A DNA stretch of 10,505 nucleotides from an uncultured Acidobacteriaceae bacterium (lineage in GTDB: Bacteria > Acidobacteriota > Terriglobia > Terriglobales > Acidobacteriaceae): the NCBI GenBank assembly GCA_903842845.1, contig CAIMNN010000594.1:1-10505 (forward strand), written 5' to 3'. The notes below the pieces were generated by a model. The model saw only the letters and a list, made by a program, of their open reading frames with translations, was not told where the DNA came from and searched no databases. Positions 6,917 through 10,505 of the stretch are shown one piece after another. Each line of letters begins with the position of its first letter. Positions within the stretch are counted from its first letter, which is position 1. The position numbers and the translations under genes are program-made.

Positions 6917-7032
6917 GTCAATACAATCCGCGCAACTACTCTCCATTGCGCACCATTGCTGCACTATGACAAACTGCACCCAATTGGTTTCTCCGTTTCC
7001 AAGCGGGAAATTTACGCCATCGACAGGCAGAC

Positions 7033-8367
7033 ATGCGCATTAACTTTAATCTCACCAAGGCCACGCTCACCGGAGCACTCGGCGGACTTCTCTTCGGTTT
7101 TGACACCGTCGTCGTCGCAGGCGTCATCGACACACTCGTCGGCCAGTACCACCTCAGCCCCACCGGCAAAGGCCTCACCGTCGCCATCGCGCTCGTCGGA
7201 ACCGTCATCGGCGCACTCGGCGCAGGCCAGCTCGGTCAAAAGCTCGGCTCCCGTGAGACACTCCGCGCCACCGCCGTCCTCTACATCATCTCCGCCATCG
7301 GCAGCGCGCTCGCCCCCAGTTGGACCATCCTCATGGTCTTCCGTTTCATCGGCGGACTCGGCATAGGCGCATCCTCCGTCCTCGGCCCCGTCTACATCGC
7401 CGAGCTCGCTCCCGCAAAACTCCGCGGCCGCCTCGTCGGAGTCTTCCAGTTCAATGTCGTCTTCGGCATCCTCGTCGCCTACACCTCCAACTACATCATC
7501 CGCACTCTTCACCTCGGCGTAACCGAGTGGCGTTGGCAGGTCGGCGTCGCAGCCCTTCCCGCAATCGGCTTCCTCATCCTTCTCTACGGAATCCCACGCA
7601 GCCCCCGCTGGTCCGCCTCTAAAGACCGCATCGACGAAGCTCTCTCCGTCCTCAAAATGATGGGCGAACCCAACCCTGAAGCCGAACTCGCTGACATCCG
7701 CAAAGCCCTCAGCGAAGAGCACGCCGCCGCACACCAGCCCGTCTTCCGTTGGAAGTACCGCTACCCCCTCTTCCTCGCCATCACCCTCGGCGCATTCAAC
7801 CAGTTCTCCGGCATCAACGCCATCCTCTACTACCTCAACTCCATCTTTTCTGAGGCCGGCTTCAGCCGCATCTCAGGCGACCAGCAGGCCATCGCAATCG
7901 GATTCACCAACCTCGTCTTCACCATGGTCGGCATGTCACTCATTGACAAGTTCGGCCGCAAAACTCTCCTCCTCATCGGAGCCGTCGGAACCGCCGCCTG
8001 CCTCGCCGCCGCTTCATGGCTCATGTCCGCCAACATTCATCCCGGCGCTCTGGTCTACATCTTCGTCACTTACATCGCCTTCTTCGCCATGAGCCAGGGT
8101 GCTGTCATCTGGGTCTACATCGGTGAGGTCTTCCCCAACCACGTCCGCTCCAAAGGACAGGGCGTCGGCAACGCCAGCCACTGGTTCTGGAACACCGTCA
8201 TCCAGCTTTACTTCCCAGTCGTCGTCGCCAGCTACGGCCGAAGCGCTCCCTTCACTTTTTTCGCATTCATGACAATTTTGCAGTTCATTGTGGTACTTTT
8301 CTTCTATCCTGAGACGAAGGGCCAGACCCTCGAGGACCTCCAGCGCAAGCTGGTCTCCTCAAACTGA
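7033..8367 (+). CDS. Sugar-porter family MFS transporter
   Basis: Twelve-helix inner-membrane secondary transporter of the major facilitator superfamily, sugar porter family (XylE/GalP/GLUT-like), probably a sugar/H+ symporter. It has 444 residues, normal for the family. Signatures in order: GGLLFGFDTVVVAGV in helix 1 (17-31); the loop 2-3 motif degenerate as GQKLGSR (68-74); RFIGGLGIGASSVLGPVYIAE and LRGRLVG around 104-135; PRSPRW after helix 6 (188-193, usually PESPRW); QFSGINAILYY in helix 7 (257-267, with the sugar-contacting Gln257 and Asn262 of the family); DKFGRK (305-310); GEVFPNHVRSKG (364-375); and PETKG at the end of helix 12 (426-430). A weak AGGCAG precedes the ATG by about 5 nt. 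The class II aldolase follows on the same strand 105 bp on, with no terminator seen between, so co-transcription is likely. Substrate cannot be read from sequence; the neighbour suggests a sugar feeding an aldolase such as L-fucose, L-rhamnose or a pentose. Confidence 0.93.
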   Translation: MRINFNLTKATLTGALGGLLFGFDTVVVAGVIDTLVGQYHLSPTGKGLTVAIALVGTVIGALGAGQLGQKLGSRETLRATAVLYIISAIGSALAPSWTILMVFRFIGGLGIGASSVLGPVYIAELAPAKLRGRLVGVFQFNVVFGILVAYTSNYIIRTLHLGVTEWRWQVGVAALPAIGFLILLYGIPRSPRWSASKDRIDEALSVLKMMGEPNPEAELADIRKALSEEHAAAHQPVFRWKYRYPLFLAITLGAFNQFSGINAILYYLNSIFSEAGFSRISGDQQAIAIGFTNLVFTMVGMSLIDKFGRKTLLLIGAVGTAACLAAASWLMSANIHPGALVYIFVTYIAFFAMSQGAVIWVYIGEVFPNHVRSKGQGVGNASHWFWNTVIQLYFPVVVASYGRSAPFTFFAFMTILQFIVVLFFYPETKGQTLEDLQRKLVSSN

Positions 8368-8381
8368 CCCCGGTATGATGT

Positions 8382-8458
8382 TTTTGATCTATGACCTCTG
8401 ATCTCTGTTCCCTGACTTCTGACCCCTGACTTCTGTTTTCTGACTTCTGACTTCTGAC
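8382..8458 (+). repeat. Heptad repeat array, 11 units of YYCTGAY
   Basis: Eleven contiguous 7-nt units fill most of the spacer between permease and aldolase. The first units are degenerate (TTTTGAT, CTATGAC, CTCTGAT, CTCTGTT) and the last three are identical (TTCTGAC). The array stops 2 nt before the ribosome-binding site GGAG (8461-8464) of the aldolase. Unit and orientation match the five-unit array at 3749-3783. Short heptad repeats of this sort are known from cyanobacteria and, from memory, occur between acidobacterial genes. The gradient from degenerate to identical units suggests recent expansion at the aldolase end. Confidence 0.9.
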
Positions 8459-8472
8459 TTGGAGATTTACCC

Positions 8473-9333
8473 ATGGAGCAAGCCGAAGCCGTCGATGTAG
8501 CCCAAATTCGCGAGATTGTCCAAGCCGTCGTCGAGGTCTTGCGCCGTCCCGCCCCCTGCTCGCCCATCGCTGCGGCAAGCTCGCTTGAGTCGGACGCACT
8601 GCGCGAAGAGATCATCCGCGTCGGCCGCAAGCTCTGGCAGCGTCAGTACGTCGACGGCAACGGCGGCAACATCAGCGTCCGCCTCGGCCAGCAGTACGTC
8701 CTATGCACTCCCACCATGATGTGCAAGGCTGACATGCAGCCCGCCGACATCTGCCTCTCCGACCTCGAAGGCAACATCATCGCCGGCGACCGTCTCCGCA
8801 CCAGCGAGCTCATGCTCCACCTCGAGATATACAAGGCCAACCCCACCGCCCGCGCCGTCGTACACTGCCATCCACCCCACGCCACCGCATACGCAGCCAC
8901 GCACACCGCGCCGCCCAACAACTTCATCACCGAGTTCGAGCTCTTCATCGGACCCGTCGCCGTCGCGCCCTACGAAACCCCCGGCACACGCGCATTCGCC
9001 GAAACCATCATCCCCTACGTCCAGGACCACAACACCATCCTCCTCGCAAACCACGGCATCGTCTGCTGGTCTGACACGGTGACCCACGCCGAGTGGCTCG
9101 TCGAGATTCTCGACACCTACTGCCGCACCATCCTCACCGCCCAGCAGATCGGCCGCCCACTCATCCCCATCCCCGAAGAAAAGATCAACGACATCCTCGC
9201 AACCAAGCGCCGCCTCGGCCTACCCGACGCACGCATGAAGCAGATTCCCCCCGCCGACCAAACCACCTCCATGACCCCCGGCGAACTCGACCGCCTCGTT
9301 GTCAAAGTCATGGAACACCTCGATAACGAATAA
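8473..9333 (+). CDS. Class II aldolase (L-fuculose-1-phosphate aldolase type) with extra N- and C-terminal helices
   Basis: Zinc-dependent class II aldolase/adducin family; members cleave ketose-1-phosphates such as L-fuculose- or L-rhamnulose-1-phosphate to dihydroxyacetone phosphate and lactaldehyde. Core motifs: GNGGNISVR (62-70), TSELMLHLEIY (110-120) with catalytic Glu112, the zinc pair in HCH (His131, His133) and NHGIVCW with His194. E. coli FucA uses Glu73, His92, His94 and His155; all four map here with a constant offset of 39, so the fold and active site look intact. The protein has 286 residues against about 215 in FucA. The extra parts are an N-terminal amphipathic helix (about 8-25, VDVAQIREIVQAVVEVL) plus an Ala/Pro/Ser linker, and a C-terminal linker plus helix (about 269-284, PGELDRLVVKVMEHL). 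Both look like microcompartment encapsulation peptides. The start is set by GGAG at 8461-8464, 8 nt before the ATG. Likely co-expressed with the permease upstream. Exact substrate is not determined; an epimerase of the AraD group is the alternative. Confidence 0.9.
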   Translation: MEQAEAVDVAQIREIVQAVVEVLRRPAPCSPIAAASSLESDALREEIIRVGRKLWQRQYVDGNGGNISVRLGQQYVLCTPTMMCKADMQPADICLSDLEGNIIAGDRLRTSELMLHLEIYKANPTARAVVHCHPPHATAYAATHTAPPNNFITEFELFIGPVAVAPYETPGTRAFAETIIPYVQDHNTILLANHGIVCWSDTVTHAEWLVEILDTYCRTILTAQQIGRPLIPIPEEKINDILATKRRLGLPDARMKQIPPADQTTSMTPGELDRLVVKVMEHLDNE

Positions 9334-9356
9334 CCCCGCCTTGAAATCGGAGGGTG

Positions 9357-9410
9357 CAGGGACCTTCAGGCCCCTGAATACCGCAATCAAAATATAGGGC
9401 CTTTAGGCCC
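9357..9410. repeat. Two adjacent GGCCT-type hairpins downstream of the aldolase
   Basis: Hairpin 1 is CAGGG-a-CCT-tc-AGG-c-CCCTG (9357-9376). Hairpin 2 is GGGCCT-tt-AGGCCC (9397-9410), followed after 5 nt by TTTT (9416-9419). Their loops and inner stems are alike (CCTTCAGG and CCTTTAGG), so they look like two copies of one palindromic unit. They start 24 nt after the aldolase stop and may end or stabilise its transcript. From memory such GGCCT palindromes recur between acidobacterial genes. Confidence 0.6.
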
Positions 9411-9448
9411 GGGCATTTTCCACTGGATAAATAATACAAATCGGGTGC

Positions 9449-9477
9449 CCCCGGTCCCTCGCCTTTGGGGACCGGGG
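9449..9477. terminator. Strong 10-bp hairpin between the aldolase and the small minus-strand gene
   Basis: CCCCGGTCCC (9449-9458) and GGGACCGGGG (9468-9477) pair perfectly around a 9-nt loop. It lies between two convergent genes (stops at 9333 and 9499), 21 nt from the second. There is no clear U-run on either side, so it is either a bidirectional transcript-end structure or a dispersed palindromic repeat. Confidence 0.5.
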
Positions 9478-9498
9478 ATTGAATCATGTGGCTGTCCC

Positions 9499-9828
9499 CT
9501 ACCGCCGCATCTTCCGCTCCCGCTCACTCCGCGGCATCTTCACCTTCGACGTCAGCTCCGCCGCGCTCACCTCTGCAACATGTTGAAACAGGTCTTCCCA
9601 CCCCGACAGCAGCGACACCGGCAGCTCCACCGTTCTTACCGTTGGATTCTCAACGCTTTTCGCACGCACAGCCACGCACTCACCATCGTCAAATGGCTCT
9701 GACACCAGCTCAATGTGTTCGCCATACAGGCTCATATGCTTGCCTGAGGTGTAACCGAGTCTCTTGATGCGTGCGCAGTTCTCTGAAAGCAGGGGATCTA
9801 CTGCGAGCCCCGGAGTAGGAATAGGCAT
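9499..9828 (-). CDS. Small hypothetical protein, probably cytoplasmic
   Basis: 109 residues from the ATG at 9828. The frame stays open to 9909, but 9828 is preferred because AAGGTGG (one base off the ideal Shine-Dalgarno) lies directly upstream. There is no signal peptide and no membrane segment. The middle (about 22-75) looks like a compact beta-rich domain: KRLGYTSGKHMSLYGEHIEL, then a Phe-Asp-Asp-Gly turn, VAVRAK, and PTVRTVELPVSLL. The C-terminal 20 residues are strongly basic (KMPRSERERKMRR), which could contact nucleic acid or simply be disordered. From memory similar short proteins with a 'RLGY..GK...YGE..ELVS.PF..G' pattern occur in Acidobacteriota, without known function. It is convergent with the aldolase gene and is not in an operon in this window. 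Confidence 0.65.
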   Translation of the reverse strand: MPIPTPGLAVDPLLSENCARIKRLGYTSGKHMSLYGEHIELVSEPFDDGECVAVRAKSVENPTVRTVELPVSLLSGWEDLFQHVAEVSAAELTSKVKMPRSERERKMRR

Positions 9829-10078
9829 AAACCACCTTGGCCGTGAAGAGACTTTATTGGTTAAAGTTAGCTTGTCTCCACACCCGGCCTGCGTTCTATT
9901 CTCTATCATGCCCCAGCTGGCTGGATGTGCCCCCTGATACGCCGCATCATCCCCGCGCCAGTAGGTACAGGCGCAACTTGCAGATAATAAACACTCTTTG
10001 TCTTACACTTTCTCTATCGCTATCCATGTCGCAACCGGGGGTTAACTCGTCCTCTCGCCTAAAAAATTAAAATATCGA

Positions 10079-10169
10079 CTGTGAAACTGTGAAACGTCAC
10101 TTAAACCTCTGATTCCAAATAAATTACTCACCACAAAAAAGCAGGGTGCACAGCCTCTGTGAAACTGTG
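10079..10169. repeat. Direct repeat CTGTGAAACTGTG x2
   Basis: The 13-mer occurs at 10079-10091 and 10157-10169, 78 bp apart. The first copy continues into a second full CTGTGAAA, giving a tandem pair at 10079-10094. The second copy lies inside the loop and arm of the apt terminator hairpin. These may be regulator half-sites or leftovers of a duplicated segment. Confidence 0.7.
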
Positions 10170-10176
10170 CACTTGC
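10135..10176 (-). terminator. Intrinsic terminator of apt
   Basis: Read on the - strand: GCA, a bulged A, GTGCACAG, an 11-nt loop, CTGTGCAC, CC bulge, TGC, then TTTTTT (10135-10140 as A's on the + strand). The perfect 8-bp core stem is at 10146-10153 and 10165-10172. It lies about 40 nt after the apt stop codon. Confidence 0.78.
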
Positions 10177-10214
10177 CGTAACAGATTCATTTCGAAAGGC
10201 TTATCGCCTTTTCC

Positions 10215-10505
10215 TTATTCGCTGTAATGCAGCAAACTGAACACTTCATGCTTCGGAAACTTCTCGCGGCCCTTCAAAAAGTCCAGCTCAACAGCAAACG
10301 CAATTCCAACTATCTCGCCGCCAAGCTGTTCCACAAGCTTGATTGTCGCTTCCATCGTTCCTCCAGTCGCCAACAGATCATCCACCAGCACAACCCGCTG
10401 TCCGGGCTTTATCGCATCCAGATGAATCTCCAGCGTATCCGAGCCATACTCAAGCTCGTAGCTCACGCGCGCAACAGCAGCAGGCAACTTCTTCGGCTTG
10501 CGCAC
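10215..10505 (-). CDS. apt: Adenine phosphoribosyltransferase, C-terminal part (5' end outside window)
   Basis: Cytoplasmic purine salvage enzyme: adenine + PRPP gives AMP + pyrophosphate. The 96 visible residues include the family stretch RKPKKLP, then YELEYGSDTLEIH and the PRPP-binding loop VVLVDDLLATGGT (about 38-50, with the paired Asp42-Asp43), followed by LVEQLGG and the typical ending FSLLHYSE. About the first 75-80 residues lie beyond base 10505. The first visible codon is an internal Val (GTG on the - strand), not a start. The end matches the usual APRT length, with no truncation at the 3' side. A strong terminator follows. Confidence 0.95.
   Translation of the reverse strand: MRKPKKLPAAVARVSYELEYGSDTLEIHLDAIKPGQRVVLVDDLLATGGTMEATIKLVEQLGGEIVGIAFAVELDFLKGREKFPKHEVFSLLHYSE

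Larger units (their letters stand above)
9829..10214. other. Gene-free stretch between the small gene and apt
   Basis: This 386-bp stretch contains no convincing coding frame and no tRNA that I can fold. The right part holds the apt terminator (10135-10176), two CTGTGAAACTGTG copies and a small hairpin, AAAGGC-ttatc-GCCTTT (10195-10211), next to the apt stop codon. The left part (9910-10060) should contain the promoter for the minus-strand gene at 9828, but no well-spaced hexamer pair stands out. A possible GAGACA/TAAAGT pair with 16-nt spacing within about 9850-9880 is too weak to call. Confidence 0.5.

Noticed and set aside
7012..7734. Acidic 240-codon minus-strand frame opposite the MFS gene
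   Set aside because: Asp/Glu/Gly-rich low-complexity translation typical of the antisense of a membrane-protein gene.
8285..8630. Minus-strand frames with a repeating SQKSEVR-like peptide
   Set aside because: The periodic peptide is just the heptad array read in reverse. The frames overlap two genuine genes.
10030..10065. Possible tRNA T-arm or 3' end around the GGGGGTTAACTCGTCC stretch
   Set aside because: No 5-bp T-stem closes, no GTTCRANNC motif, and no acceptor or anticodon arm can be found nearby.
9837..10070. 77-codon + strand frame left of apt
   Set aside because: No ribosome-binding site, no recognisable composition or motif, and it overlaps the upstream region of the minus-strand gene at 9828.

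Overview
The window reads like a chromosomal segment of a soil-type Acidobacteriota (Terriglobia/Acidobacteriaceae-like). This is inferred from the strong preference for C-ended codons, the style of the intergenic repeats (pyrimidine-rich CTGA heptads, GGCCT-type hairpins) and the type of exported hypothetical proteins. No rRNA or tRNA is present to fix the taxonomy.

Layout. Bases 1-1052 carry the 3' part of prolyl-tRNA synthetase (proS). After 39 bp follows a complete bifunctional class A penicillin-binding protein of PBP1B type (1092-3569). Both are on the + strand and are housekeeping genes. From 3570 to about 6920 the character changes. There is a repeat-rich spacer with a minus-strand terminator, two minus-strand genes for small exported proteins of unknown function (3784-4326 and 4844-5383), an AT-rich spacer with a possible operator, and a divergent promoter region leading to a plus-strand putative lipoprotein with a Ser-rich linker (5644-6837), closed by a hairpin terminator. 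Bases 7033-9333 hold a sugar-catabolic pair on the + strand: a sugar-porter MFS permease and a class II (fuculose-1-phosphate type) aldolase. They are separated by 105 bp that is mostly an 11-unit heptad repeat. Then come three successive hairpins, a small conserved-looking hypothetical gene on the - strand (9499-9828), a gene-free stretch with repeated CTGTGAAACTGTG elements and a strong minus-strand terminator. The 3' part of adenine phosphoribosyltransferase (apt) runs off the right edge.

How the genes work together. proS, the PBP and apt are independent housekeeping functions. The permease and aldolase plausibly form a small uptake/cleavage module for a deoxy- or pentose sugar. The most interesting signal is in the aldolase. 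Its catalytic core aligns with FucA at a constant offset of 39 residues, and both ends carry extra linker-plus-amphipathic-helix tails of the kind that target enzymes into bacterial microcompartments. No shell-protein gene lies in this window, so that idea needs the rest of the genome. The three exported proteins in the middle may share an envelope role, but nothing in the sequence assigns one.
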